A stretch of DNA of 64,000 nucleotides, from assembly GCA_023548195.1 (NCBI GenBank), contig JAJHZJ010000311.1, positions 10,059,099 through 10,123,098 on the forward strand. Direction: 5' to 3'. The position numbers and the translations under genes were made by a program. Source of the stretch: Bettongia penicillata ogilbyi (Eukaryota; Chordata; Mammalia; Diprotodontia; Potoroidae). The notes below the pieces were generated by a model, which saw nothing but the letters and a program-made list of their open reading frames with translations, did no database searches and was not told the DNA's origin. Positions 45,185-56,679 of this stretch are shown piece by piece; the stretch's first letter is position 1, and each line of letters begins with the position of its first letter.

Positions 45185-45300
45185 GGATCTTAACCTTGTT
45201 GTATGTCAGCCTCATACATACTGGCGAAATTTGTGGACTTCTCAGAGTTATCTTTTAAAACATATTAAAAAGACATTAAAAACATATTAAAAAGATTTGG
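45185..45300. mobile_element. DNA-transposon fragment plus a short tandem duplication
   Basis: 'atggatcttaaccttgttgt', 'tactggcgaaatttgtggac' and 'ttctcagagttatcttttaa' match the inverse of the 63572-63786 element. It ends in a duplicated 'aaaacatattaaaaagacatt' type unit at about 45258-45297. Confidence 0.5.
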
Positions 45301-45419
45301 AGGAAACAAAGTGTCACAGTTGAAGTCTTGAGATGGTTTCTTCTCCATATATTTCTCCGTACAGATCTAGAATACACACCAGACTGAATTCTGATGTGAA
45401 AATTCAGAAAAAGACACAG

Positions 45420-46235
45420 TGAACATTTCTTTAAGCACACATCAGTATAGGGAGTCAGATGGAGATCTGTGGACATTAGGCACAGGGCTCCAGGTAAAAG
45501 TATCTTCTTCAGAGCACTCCAGCACTCAAAGAGAGGTGCTACCAGCACAAGAGGATGCTTCAGACCATACCCAGGCTCCATCAGGCTTATATTGAAGAAC
45601 CACAATTGGAATAGATGACAACTGGAAATTTTGTTGACCATTATTCAGTTCTAGATCACAGATCAAGAACCAAATAAGAAGACCTGTACATAGGGGTTGT
45701 GGTCCCTTGGACCTGTGTACTGGTAAAGAAGCAAGGTCAGAATCCAGCAGCAGCAACACTGGTGGTGTGCCATGCACCCCAAACTCAGAGCAGGGTCTCA
45801 CTTTCAACATGTAGCCCAGCCCATGAAGGAAAAACTGAGGACAGAATTCTAGATTCAAGGGAGGCCTACAGTTCTGTCATCTTGAATCAACAAAGCTATC
45901 AAGTTGACGGATAGTGGCAGAATCTAATAGCCATCTACTTTATTATAGACCCAAACACAGGTCCAGAACTTGCAGAGCTCAGAAAAGAGGCAGGAATCAG
46001 ATCTTACCCTGGATCAGCCCTCTTAGAGAGCACTGAAATCTTGCAGGTCTATAGCATATCCCTAAAATCTTGGAATTAGAAAACATTAAATACCCCCAAG
46101 AAAACAACTAATCTAGACCTCCCCTCAAGAAATAGGCCAGAGCCTGGGCCTAACATCCAGCCTGAAGTCAGGAAGTTGACTGGAAAAATGGGAAACAAAC
46201 AAAAGAACTCCAAACTATGTTAAGTTCTGGGGATA
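45420..46235 (+). mobile_element. Probable marsupial L1 5'-region fragment
   Basis: The end 'ctcaagaaataggccagagc' and 'aactggaaaaatgggaaaca'-like sequence with 'aacaaaagaactccaaacta' resembles the start of ORF1 in marsupial L1 elements. The GC-richer upstream 45480-46100 would be the 5' UTR. Overlapping frames at 45276-45914 on both strands (up to 121 codons) have no known motif. Identification from memory, moderate. Confidence 0.45.
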
Positions 46236-46264
46236 GTCACATACCAGTAAACTGAGCTAGAATG

Positions 46265-46370
46265 CATGATTTGCTCATATTCTTTCAACAGTCAGTAAGT
46301 AGTAAGATCTGAGATTGGAACTCAGAAGTTCTAGATTTCCAGACTGCTGCCTATACCACCAAAACCTACA
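46265..46370 (-). mobile_element. MIR-like SINE fragment, antisense
   Basis: 'gtcagtaagtagtaagatct', 'gagattggaactcagaagtt' and 'ctgctgcctataccaccaaa' resemble the antisense CORE and head. Degraded. Confidence 0.5.
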
Positions 46371-47619
46371 GCCTTAGGGTTTATAGGCAGTGAGGGCCTT
46401 CTGTAAAGCCCACAGACACACACAGAGGGTTTCTTTTATTTCCTGAACAATGTGGAGGGTCTCCATATTGGTCTACAACATAACCTTGAAGCCTCTGTTG
46501 CAGAAGGCCAGAAGTTCAAGGTTAAGGATAATATTCTTCCCCCAGCTTCCTATCTCTGTTGGCTAGAAAACAACTCAGTTCAATATGACGATAGCAAGAG
46601 TTGTTAGGGAAATAGGCGGGCTATGAGAAGGGGGTAGGGTGAGGCCAAGGGGAACTGGAACATTATGGGGGCCTAATGATATGTCTGTGATATGAAACAG
46701 TCCCTGAAATTTTCCGAATGGGGCATTGTTCATGTTTAAATGATTACAGCAGTGGTTTAGGCCAACTTAAATATTCTCTTCCTTCAGTTTTCATGAATTC
46801 AGTCTCTCTTGGTCTGGGTAAAACCTTCCCAGTTTGGATTCTCGGTGTTATGTAGGTGTCTGGTGGGTCACACGGGAAAATTTAGTGCTTAGAAACCATT
46901 GAAACCAGTAGAATAAAGGGGGCGCGTAGGGGTTCATAGAAGGAAGAAAGACTTTATCACAAGTAGCCCAAGAGAGCAATGACAAAAGAGCAATTGTGTG
47001 AATTTGGGCAAAGACAAATCAGGATAGGAGCTTGGGAATCATTTCCTGACAATGAAATCTACGAAGCTGCAGAACCATTTTTAAGAAGTGATTGAAACCT
47101 CTTGCTTGAGCCACTTTGCAATGGCACCTAATAAAGCTTCTGAGAAAGCTATCCAGTTAGTGGGGGATGATGACCTAATAAGTCCAGTCCATTGATTCTG
47201 TGATAGTCTTGGCAAGGCCTACTCGTAGAATAACTTCATAATCAAATCTGAGACACCCGGCAAGCACCATATAAATTTATGTCTCTCAATTTTTGTATGA
47301 CTAGTGAAGTAAGTTTCAGTGTAACTCTCTCTCTTCCAAGTAAAAAAACTCCCACAAACTCCCCCACCCAGAAAAAAGAATTAAAGTGTATTTCACTGAA
47401 GGAGCAATTTTTTAAGAAAAGAATACAAAAAGAAAAAAAAATATAGCAGTTTATCAAAATAGACCCAGTAATACCTTTGACACGTGTTTTGTTAGCTGTT
47501 TCATGACCAAAGACAGTGTCAGAAACCCAACTGTTATTTTTATCAAAATGGAAGTGAAAGACAGGGAGAAGGAAAGCCATTTCCAAGCTGACAATTTGCA
47601 TACCAAGTTCCAATTTATG
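46371..47619. other. Non-genic stretch, repeat-poor
   Basis: No repeat family recognised. A local CpG-containing 'agggggcgcgtaggggttca' near 46917 is unusual for this CpG-poor window. The minus-strand frame at 47242-47613 (123 codons) is hydrophobic in the middle but shows no family motif, and I do not call it a gene. Confidence 0.4.
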
Positions 47620-48060
47620 TGATTTAAAACAGCTGATGTATTAAAAACCCTCCAAATTAGCCTTTATGAAAGAATAGCCAGTTCTACCTTGGCCATAGCT
47701 TTGCTTCTGGCGCCACTTTAATAGTAAATATATGAGCAAAAGTGCTTTGGCCTCCCTGATTGTGTCCTCTGAAGTTGATTAACTCGTTGATGATCTGGAT
47801 TAAGTTTTCCCAGTGTGAAATGTAGCTGCAAAATGCTGTGATATCAGTCCTGAGGCTTGTATGGCTTCTACAATAGAGTTAAAGTGACAGTGCCATCCTT
47901 CAAAACACCGGTCTCCTTTCTTTTGCCCTTTCATTCAAGTAACCTACGTGGGGAGCTTCCCTTAACTACTTTCTTTAGTATCAGAACAGACACATTGGGA
48001 CTCTCTTGTTAACCTCTCACCTGGGACATAATTTTGTGTCTGAAATCATAAGCCCAATGC
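47620..48060. promoter_or_regulatory. Candidate conserved non-coding block
   Basis: Repeat-free, mixed composition, with words such as 'gattaactcgttgatgatct' and 'ccaaattagcctttatgaaa' typical of homeobox-rich distal enhancers. No coding frame. Function inferred only. Confidence 0.3.
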
Positions 48061-49019
48061 ACTGTAGTGAAATTCTGAGGGGGTGAAAGAAAAGGAAATT
48101 GGAAGAAGGAACTGAAGATATTTTACTCCTATGAATTAGTACAAATACAGATTTATAGCCTACATATGTGTTTTGTTTTTACTGATGGCTGTAACTAGGG
48201 ACACCTGTAAGTCAGGGCCAAAGGGGAAGAATTAAAAATAAATGGAAGAAAAACGCAATAATAAGCTGTATTTCAGAGTCAGTTTGAAGCCTCTTATGTA
48301 AGACTTTAAAACTGTCTTTTCCTGGATTTAAAAAAAAATCATTTTTGCTTAGGTTATTTAGAATATAATATTACTTACAAAGTTTTAAATATAACGTTAT
48401 TTTGAAAACTATTCTTTCAGGATTTCCAACGGAAATGTTGAGCCAAGTGTAGAATTTGTGGGATCAGTTAGCTTATAAATAATGATCCCTTATGCTGGCA
48501 TTGGGAAATCCTTGTTCCCACAGCTAGTTCAATAAAGCAATTAATATCAATAAATGCTGAAGAAAGCAAATCTCTACTCACTTTTGTCTGGATTAGTTAA
48601 CATGAGAAAAATCCCATCCCTCTCCTGGAGTATTTAACCTTCTCATAGGAAGACACTCTAATGAAAGGTAAATAAAGTATACTTTTGACATATGTTTGCC
48701 ATTACTTCCTGTTACTCATATCACACACTGTCCTTGTTTGAGGACAATTACTTCCCCCCACCTCCTCCTTCTGGACATCTTCAGGGTGGTTATTTTGTTT
48801 CTCTCCCAGGCTCCTGTTCCAGACATGTTTTGTCATTAGATCTCGGCATTCCAGTGTTGACTCCTACAATTTCATTACAGGGAATCGTGCCTCAAAATTT
48901 CACATGTAATGTGTCTTTCTGCTGTTATGGTGCTTACCAAAGTGGTTTACATTTACTCTGTTTCTTCAATTTGAGTGCGAAGTATTTTTTGTCTGACAGA
49001 GCATATTTCTGTAGCCCTC
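48061..49019. other. Repeat-poor non-genic stretch
   Basis: No repeat recognised. The block 48420-48680 again looks like conserved non-coding DNA ('aagcaattaatatcaataaa'). The + frame at 48692-49027 (111 codons) is Cys/Phe/Ser-rich, has no recognisable domain and lacks evidence of a gene. Confidence 0.35.
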
Positions 49020-49460
49020 CTCAGTGATTTACTAAATGAAAAGGATAGCCCATCAGGGGAATGGGTGTGGTGTAATTGACCTCATCTGATAACAATGGAT
49101 TTGTGCTTTCAGGCTTTAGTAGATCAAAATTTTCGATAAACCAGTGTCATAAAACAGCCCTGAACTTTCACTGCATTTGGCTACATTATCTGAGATTTCA
49201 CACACAAGCAGTAAAAGGCTTAAAAGATTTTTTTATCCTGTAGCAGCCAAGAAATGTGGTAATAAGGTAAGGGTTGAAATGCGTTGTTGGCATAAGAAAT
49301 CCACTGCTCATGCCGGATTTCTAACACGCCCAGTTTAGTCAGAGTTGGCATCTGCAAACTCTTTCTGACAGTGTGGTGATAATATACTGCAAAAGTTAGA
49401 GCTGCCAATTCTCACACCTGAAGAGTCAAACACACTTCATTTTGCTTACGGAGAATTCTA
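49020..49460. promoter_or_regulatory. Candidate conserved non-coding block
   Basis: Repeat-free, dense with TAAT/GATAA/TGACA words ('ggtgtaattgacctcatctg', 'aacaatggatttgtgctttc'). 'aacaatgg' at about 49092 is a SOX-type site. Function inferred only. Confidence 0.3.
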
Positions 49461-49989
49461 AATCAAAAATTCAATATTGCTCAAATACAATGCCCCTTTC
49501 CTAGGACCTTGAAATCTCAGAAGCTCATTCTCTCACTAGGAATCTTGGAAGAAGGAGCTATTTAACTCTTAACACATCTGACGGAACAGACATTTTTAAA
49601 AGTCACATGCAATATTATCTTTCAGATTGAGCATAATCACCTAGGTGCAGATAAAATGTATTAAATATCCATAGACATATTACACTGCTGGCTGAAAATA
49701 AAACAAACTTCCAAGTTGGTGACTCCAGATCTTTTTTTTTCAAAGATACACTGGATAATAGTGATCCTGTACATTAGGCTGACCAACGTTATTAATGGAG
49801 TGCTTGGGTGCATGTACTTGGGCACCAGTTCTAAAATCACATTTCTCTTTAGAAATCACATTTCTCCCTAGCCTCCAAACACTATCCCAGGCAGTTTCTC
49901 CCCAGCCCAAGGACACAGCCTGCCCTAGCAACAACTGTTATCTCCCTTCCCACCATAGTAGTCTGCACCTACAGAACTCATGAACCAGC

Positions 49990-50519
49990 TGTGTATGGTT
50001 GAACAGGTTGTGCACTGGGTCATAACAACATTTACTACTCACTGACCAATCTTATGCATCCTAGATTTACACATACTAGACTTAGATAGACTCCTTTATA
50101 TTTATCTTGTCTAAAAAGACATTGATGAGAGCAACCTGGTAGTTCTGAGCCATCCCTGACCGCTAGTTGACTTAGTGACCTTTCAGGCCTAAAAGCACAC
50201 CCCCAGGTAGACTCCCCTTGGGCTATTTCTGGGTAAAATACCTGAGCAGTAGATACCAAAAGTGCATGTTCCTTTAAGAATTGACCATTCTTTAACCACT
50301 CCCTAACCTCCCCCCGCCAAAACACCTAGTTAGCATATTTGGCATGTGATCCTATATATCCTATATAAACTTTCCACCCCTTTAAGGTTGCAGGTTCCCT
50401 AAGAATTCTTGCCTGCTGAAAAAAGTAATAAATCTCTACCTTGACCTCAACAATGCTTGAGTCCATGAATTCTCCAGATGACCTGCCCCTAGTACCCCAG
50501 TCTTCGTGGGGGTCTCACA
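49990..50519 (+). mobile_element. Solo LTR of a gammaretrovirus-like ERV (left end approximate)
   Basis: Readable promoter layout: 'gaccaat' CCAAT-type box at 50043, TATATAAA at 50362-50369, AATAAA poly-A signal at 50427-50432, then a U5-like end 'cagtcttcgtgggggtctca' plus CA at 50519. The 'gggggtct..ca' end resembles gammaretroviral U5 termini. The right end is clear; the left TG at 49990 is a guess, as no target duplication matches it. No viral genes next to it. Confidence 0.6.
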
Positions 50520-50627
50520 CTCCCCTTCCAGCCCTCATCACTTATAACTGAAACTAAAAGAACAAAATGCCACTACTTTTGAGTGTCTTAAATTTTTCTA
50601 GTGATGAATTTTTAAAAGCATATTTTT

Positions 50628-50668
50628 AAACACACACACACACACACACATACACACACACACACACT
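50628..50668. repeat. (CA)n microsatellite
   Basis: CA repeats with one TA interruption. Confidence 0.95.
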
Positions 50669-50734
50669 ATCAAAAGAGCCTTTGAGAAATTTGGCCTTCC
50701 TAGATATTTACAAGACAATTGGAGAAAAGGAATC

Positions 50735-51030
50735 TTTAATGCCTTCCACATCCAGAGAAAGAATTATGGAACTGGATCACAGAATGAAACAGACCATTTT
50801 TTCTTGTATCATATTTTTCATGGTTTCTCCCATTCATTTTAATTCTTCTATGTAACATGACTAAGGTGAAAATGTATTTAATAAGAATGTATGTGTAGAA
50901 CCTATATAAGATTGCATGCTGTCTTGGAGGGGAAGGAGGGGGAAGAAGGGAAAGGGAGGAAGAAAAAATCTAAGCTATATGGAAGTGATTGTAGAAAACT
51001 GAAAACAAATAAATTAATTAATTAAAAAAA
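50735..51030 (+). mobile_element. L1-type 3' UTR, marsupial style
   Basis: 'ccttccacatccagagaaag', 'tctatgtaacatgactaagg', 'atgtgtagaacctatataag', 'attgcatgctgtcttggagg', a G/A-rich block 'ggaaggagggggaagaaggg' and 'gtagaaaactgaaaacaaat' then an A/T tail. This order is typical of marsupial L1 3' ends. Confidence 0.7.
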
Positions 51031-51694
51031 TGAGTTAGCCCACGAAGAGGAAGGAGAAGACTAAGGAAATCACTATATGAAGAAAATAGGAAAAGCCTCT
51101 CTTGCTCAAAGGTGATCCCTTTGAAATATGTATGTTTTTACAATAAAGTGTGAGTCTATGGCTTAAGGATAAAAATGAATTTCTGAAGTGGAAAAATTAC
51201 AAACATTCCAATTAAATATCACTGCTCTACATTTAGGAATTTAGCTCATTTTAACCCCTTGAACCAATCAACTTTTAAATTCACTCTTTCTGAAAGTTTA
51301 TGAAGACTACTTTTTATACATAGGAAAGAGAGAAAATTGTAGGGGAAGGGCTAGTTAATATAGTATATCTGATATACAAAATGTTTTTTAATTGTCTACT
51401 GTAAATACTGTAAATAGAAAACAGGAGACATAGTATATACATAAAAATCAGAGACAGATTCTTTTAATAAATGTGAAGACAGCAGTAACACAGTTTGTGC
51501 TAATTCCAATGAACTATTTCACTAAATTTTCCAAAATCTAAGAAAAATCTATCAAGAGTTAATGGTATAGTATTAGGAATACAATTTTTAGCCTCTCCAA
51601 TTGATACCAATTTTCAGGATTTTACAACTAAGGAATTCAGAAAATAATTTGGAGCAAATGGACAATAGGAAAAAGAAAATAGTCATCATGGTAG
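51031..51694. other. Non-genic AT-rich stretch, nothing recognised
   Basis: AT-rich, no repeat family or coding frame recognised. Confidence 0.4.
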
Positions 51695-51955
51695 TAGCAG
51701 ACATTTGCATTTTCTTTTCAGTATAAACTACTTACAATACATTATCTCATTTGATCCTAGAAGACCTGTGAGCGAGGAACTATAAGTATTATTGCAGTTT
51801 ATAGCTGATGAAACTAAGGCTGAAATAAATTATTGAAATTAAGAAATTAAGTCTTAACAGGGTCCCACAGTAAGTGTCAGCGGTAGATTTGAACCCAGGT
51901 CCCCCATACTCCAAAGGTAGCACACTTTCTATATACCATACTAACTTGCCTTTTC
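51695..51955 (-). mobile_element. CORE-SINE, antisense
   Basis: 'acaatacattatctcatttg', 'atagctgatgaaactaaggc', 'gtcccacagtaagtgtcagc' and 'tagatttgaacccaggtccc' in antisense order. Confidence 0.85.
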
Positions 51956-52620
51956 TACAGGGTCACAACCGTGAGTGAATCAGGGAGATGTCTACGCAAG
52001 CATGTGAAGACTTCCCCTGTGGAATGAGTGGATGAGAACAATTTGTTCTGATGGCCATGAAGAGGAGCTAAGGCAGGTGAGAACCTAGTCCCACATCAAA
52101 GACACCAGAGTCATCCACTGCACCCTGGGACATCAGCCCGTGGTCCTGCCACTGGTTTTGTCATTGAATTTAAATAACTAGAAGACTCTGCTTCCCTTAA
52201 ATCCAGTTCATGCAGGATTCAAGACATCATCCTGTAATGAGTCTACTTCAAAAAAAAGAGAAACGACAATATGTTTTTGAAAGTCTCAGTCGCACTTAAA
52301 TTGTTTTCTTTGATTGGACTTTTTGTGCACTGAGGAAATGCGCATGCCTTCTAAGATACAGAAGGTGAAAGCAACGCCACAGTGTAGATGTTATTCTACC
52401 TATAGCAAATGCCCAAAGGGTTTCTAGGGAAATCTGACACTATATTTTTGGGGAGGGCAGGGAAGGGTGATAGTTTTTGTGTTATTGATACAGTTATAAA
52501 GCAAAAGTACTGACTTCCTGGAACAGGATCTTTAGACTTTGACACCAAAGGAGTAGCACACATTACTTCATAACAAATTCTGAGAGTTTTGGAGGGAAGA
52601 AATAAAGGTGGGATAAATAA
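51956..52620. other. Non-genic stretch, nothing recognised
   Basis: No coding frame or repeat family recognised. The minus frame at 52396-52689 extends into the CR1-like relic and is not a gene. Confidence 0.4.
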
Positions 52621-53305
52621 AAGTACAATTACAGAATGTGAATTGGAAGGGACATTAGGAGCCTTCAATCTGTATGAATCCCTTGACAAGTACTCATCTA
52701 GCTTCCAAGTAAAGTGATACAGAATTTAGAACTACCCAAGGCAGTCCTTTCACTTTTGGACACTTCAACTATGAGGATTTTTTCCCCTTAACATCCCAAC
52801 ATTCACTGGTCCTACTTCTGTCCTCTAAATTCAAGCACAACAAATGTACATCATCTTACCCATTGTGTGTGCATGCGTGTCTGTGTGTATGTATGTGTGT
52901 ATGTGTATATGTGTATGTGTGTGTGTGTGTGTGCTCCTCCTTTGTTGCCGAAGAAGACCATGTCATCAGAGAAATAATGACATGACTTGCACTTGACTTT
53001 GTTTTGAGTGAGGGAGGGCTGTGCAGGTCACCAGTCTCACTTCTCCTCCAGAGTCATCTGAATCCAGTGACCAGATATTCATTAGGATGACTGGAGATGA
53101 CCCAGGATGAGGCAGTTGGGGTTAAGTGACTTGTCCAACATCACACAGCTAGTGAGCGTTATGTGTCTGAGGTGACATTTGAACTCAGATCCTCTTGACT
53201 CCTGCATTGGTACTCTATCCACTGCACCACCTAGCTACCCCCATCTTATCCATGATAGGCCTTCAAATAACTGAAGGCAGCAACTACAACCTATCAGGTA
53301 TAGGT
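52621..53305 (-). mobile_element. CR1/L3-clade LINE 3' UTR, antisense, split by a SINE
   Basis: Left part 52621-52858: 'ggaagggacattaggagcct', 'caagtactcatctagcttcc', 'actacccaaggcagtccttt' and 'ttcactggtcctacttctgt'. Right part 53252-53305: 'gataggccttcaaataactg' with 'aaggcagcaactacaaccta'. Together they give the antisense CR1-type order also seen at 19612-19870. The gap is filled by the SINE at 52863-53241. Confidence 0.75.
52863..53241 (-). mobile_element. Full-length tRNA-headed, LINE-tailed SINE with (CA)n 3' end, antisense
   Basis: Minus strand from 53241: head 'gggggtagctaggtggtgca' with 'gtggatagagtaccaatgca' (A-box area), 'gatctgagttcaaatgtcac' (B-box), CORE 'agctgtgtgatgttggacaa', then the body 'gaatatctggtcactggatt' and the LINE-like tail 'tgacatggtcttcttcggca', ending in (CA)n at 52863-52933. 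It joins a CORE-SINE front half to the LINE-derived 3' half. Flanked by 11 bp target duplications at 52852-52862 and 53242-53252 (one difference). Confidence 0.9.
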
Positions 53306-54857
53306 AAGGTATTTGAAGAGTGGTGTGTAAAACTGTGAGGGACAAAGTTCTGGGTGATAAAAATCAGTTTATAAACTAGGTCAGTCAATAATCAATAAAT
53401 CAATGTTCAACAATTTCTTCAGTAACCAAAGACAAAAAAGAAGGATCTTGGATGATCTTAAATTCTCCCCTCTACCAGACCAGAAAAAGGTAATCCTAAA
53501 TGATAGAAGCTTAATTAGGTCAGTTGAAGAATGAGGCTTGAAGCCCAAACTCTAAAGAAAGAACCAAGGGCACAAGCTCAGCACCTCCCCCTGCCACTCC
53601 CCTAGGGATCTTACTCAAGCTGGGTCCTGGTTATAGAATAAATTTATAGAATAAACAGAACTCAGGTTCCCAGTTGGGTGGTTCCCAGTCCAACCAAGTT
53701 AATAAGCAGATGCTTTGAGAAGATACTTATTGTGATAACTTTCTGGGAAAGAGCTTCTCTTCAAGCTAATGTAAGAGATGACCTTTAGACCGAGGAGGGA
53801 GTATTACAAAATAATATTAATAATCAAATGTTACAGCATTAAAATTAATTTTCCTCAGGAGACAGTGGGGAAACATTGTGTGGAATTATATGGTGCATAT
53901 GGAATCACTTGCCAGCCCAGGAACTCCAAGCACCATTTTGACATATTAATTTCAAACCTCTGTCCTTCTGCAAACCTAATTCTGATAGGGGATTTGACAG
54001 ATGTTAGCCCAAGGTCTGCTACAACACTCCTGCATGCTTAGTAACTTTCAGCTCTGCAAACCTTGGAACTTCCTAACCTCATAGGTATTTCTTGACTAAT
54101 CATCCAATGTCCTATTGTTCTGCAAGGACTTGTGGCTTTATTCTGAGGCAGAGAAAGGAAGTTGGTACATTTCTAAGTTCATAGAGTTAATTGATAATGC
54201 TAAATAGAGTTAGATTTCCTTTGGAATCTGCCCTCATTTTTGTGTCAGACAGTAGCTCTCTCTAGATACATATCCCTTTCCTTAGTTGAGGGACTAGACT
54301 TTGTTCCTTGTCAGCATGTTTCACTGGGGATTGAGATTTCTTCTATTAAAATTGAACTTTAAAAATTCTTATTTAAAAAAATTCTCATATGCACATGCTT
54401 ATTCTGAAATATGTTGATTTGGAGTATTTCACTACCTATTTCAACTTTTCTGTCATCATCTGCTGTTTGCTTCCCTGGGATGTGCACTATTTAAAAAAAT
54501 CAAATACCTGACATAAACAAATAATGCACTGTGCTAGGTATGTGAGGTAGCAAGAAAAATACGCAAAAAGAGAACATGCCTTAAAGGAGCTAAAAGTCTA
54601 CCAGAGTGAAAACCTTGGTGGTGGTACAAGCAAGTTTCTTTTTTGCAATATCCAAAAGTTCCTTGCAAAAGTAAAGGGTTCATTGCCAGATCGCTCATAG
54701 AATTGCTTAGAAGAAGCCTTTAGTTTAGATTTGAACTTTTCAAACTATAGATCCAACTATATTCAGCATTATTATTGATGACTTGTTGGGTCTGACATTA
54801 CTTTCCTACTAGTTAGCTGGATATAAAGCTTGTTGCTAAACATAATATGATAAGAAA
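53306..54857. other. Non-genic stretch, possible unclassified repeat
   Basis: The segment 53330-53800 has composition and texture like an old LTR ('cagaactcaggttcccagtt', 'gggtggttcccagtccaacc') but I cannot place it in a family. The frame at 53778-54041 has no motif. Nothing else recognised. Confidence 0.35.
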
Positions 54858-55080
54858 TCAATGGGAGAGACAATATGGTGTAATGGATGGAGAGCTAGGC
54901 TTAGATTTGGGTAGACCTAGGGTCAAATCTTACCTTCAGTTTGACCTTGTGAAAAGATCTTAGAGTGATCTAGACAGCTCTCTAAGTCTACACACTGCAG
55001 AATAGTTACTGAACTTCAGTAGAGAGCTTTTCCTCATTTGGAATTTCCTACACCAATGAAATTAAATATTACAGGTGATG
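54858..55080 (+). mobile_element. tRNA-headed SINE, second marsupial type
   Basis: 'agacaatatggtgtaatgga', 'gggtagacctagggtcaaat', 'ttcagtttgaccttgtgaaa', then the 3' body 'cagtagagagcttttcctca' and 'ccaatgaaattaaatattac', matching the tail of 41494-41735. Confidence 0.8.
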
Positions 55081-56429
55081 GGGAGAGGGTAGAGAAGCAA
55101 AATCAATCAACACGAATCTTACTTTTATTTTGCCCACATATTTAGGGGAAAAATGACAAATTTGCTGACATCTGAATTGTTTTGTTCTGTTTTATTTAGG
55201 GAAAAAACCCTTTCTGAATAGATATCTGGCTTAAGGAAGATTTATTTCAATTTCTTACTTTTTTGTTTATACTTTGCTACAAAGTTTTATTTCATGTTCA
55301 GAATAATCACTCTGATATACAGCAAGGTTTTTTAATCAAAGAAATTGCAGGTTATAGTTAACAATTTGGGCTTAGTAAGTCAGAAAATAGACTTACAGGT
55401 TTTCAAATGATTGCCAAAAGCAAAGGTTGGAACAATAAATGTTTTCTGGTTAACAGCAAATTCACCAGGAAATTCAATTAGCTAGAATGCTCCATTCTCC
55501 AAGCATTCTGTTTCATTGAGTCCTACTATAAGGAATAGCAGCTTAAAGAGACTTTTGGAGAGAAAAACATTGAGAGTAATGGAAAGGAATTTCTTTAAAA
55601 TCTTCATCCAAGAACACAAGAATAATAAACTCTGAATAACCAGAACAATGTCAATTTTGAGGAGTACTATCATGGGATATACCTTTGTGCACAGCAATTC
55701 TTAATTTCCAGGAGTGTCTGCTAAGAGACTTCCTTATTCTGTTTGCTAGGATGACTGAGGAAGTGTTTAAGATCAACATTCTAGGCCACTCAAAATCCCT
55801 CGTGACATGGATTACAGTACTATCATAAAAGAGAACCTTTCATGGGATTGAATCAAATCTGTATGGAGCTTGCTTAACATAGCAACATAGCCAATGTTAA
55901 TAGAACACCTCCAAAGGATTTCCCAGAGAATAAACTCGTGTTATGAATAGGAGTACAAAGTACTAATAGACATTTCCTATCTAGATTATATATGTATATA
56001 TATATGAATGTTCATTCATCAATGACTGCTACTCCAATGGTCTAAAAAGTAGAGGAACATTATATATAGGGCTCCAGATATGAAAACATTAAAATTAGAC
56101 CTCAGGAGACCTTTTCATCCATCTGACAGTCCGAAGTCAGAGGATTATTGACCACACTGTCTTTTGCTCTTCTATTTAGTTAGGCAGACTCTAAAAACCC
56201 ATAAAGTAAGCTGCTCATGACTTCCTTCAGGAGATGATCCTGGAGACCTGGAGATTATCATGATATTTTGATAGAAATCCCTTTAGTTATACATTTAATT
56301 GATCAGAAATTTTAGACATTCATTTTCAGGATGATGTCTTGGATATTTTTTTAAATTTATTTTTACAGAGTCCTAGAAAAGATTTTTGTTTTTTTATTTT
56401 TTTAATGTTCCCTTTTCCCAAATTGGTAG
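55081..56429. other. Non-genic AT-rich stretch, nothing recognised
   Basis: AT-rich with an (AT)n patch at about 55985-56005. No coding signal; small frames only. Confidence 0.4.
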
Positions 56430-56605
56430 TGTTGTATCCCAGCATTCTCATCACAGACCTTACTTTGTTAGTAGTTTATATTTACTTACCTATGTGTTGT
56501 TATCTTCCACCAGACTGTAAGCTCATTGTTGGTGAGGAATTTTTCTTTTCTACCTTTGTTTTTCTGTCTTCCAGAAGAATGCTTGGTACCTAATTAATAG
56601 TTATC
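56430..56605 (+). mobile_element. L2-type 3' tail
   Basis: 'ccaccagactgtaagctcat', 'tgttggtgaggaatttttct' and 'gaatgcttggtacctaatta' form an L2-like 3' terminus. Confidence 0.65.
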
Positions 56606-56679
56606 AAATTGTTAAGTATTCGATAAAATGTCACTTTATCACTCCTGCAGGTATTGCACCAAAGAAATTCATTAATTAA

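Noticed and set aside
45276..45914. Two long overlapping minus-strand frames (110 and 121 codons) plus a plus-strand frame
   Set aside because: They lie in a probable L1 5' fragment and DNA-transposon piece, on both strands at once, with no domain.
46917..46940. CpG-containing 'gggggcgcgtagggg' considered as a CpG-island promoter
   Set aside because: Too short and isolated; the surroundings are CpG-poor.
47242..47613. 123-codon minus-strand frame, longest non-repeat frame
   Set aside because: Hydrophobic stretch but no homology, splice context or codon bias that I can see. Could be chance in AT-rich DNA.
48692..49027. 111-codon plus-strand frame with a Pro run
   Set aside because: Unusual Cys/Phe/Ser composition, no recognised domain; the Pro run comes from a local C-rich patch.
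50427..50432. AATAAA considered as the poly-A site of a cellular gene
   Set aside because: It sits in LTR context (TATA box upstream, U5-like end downstream).
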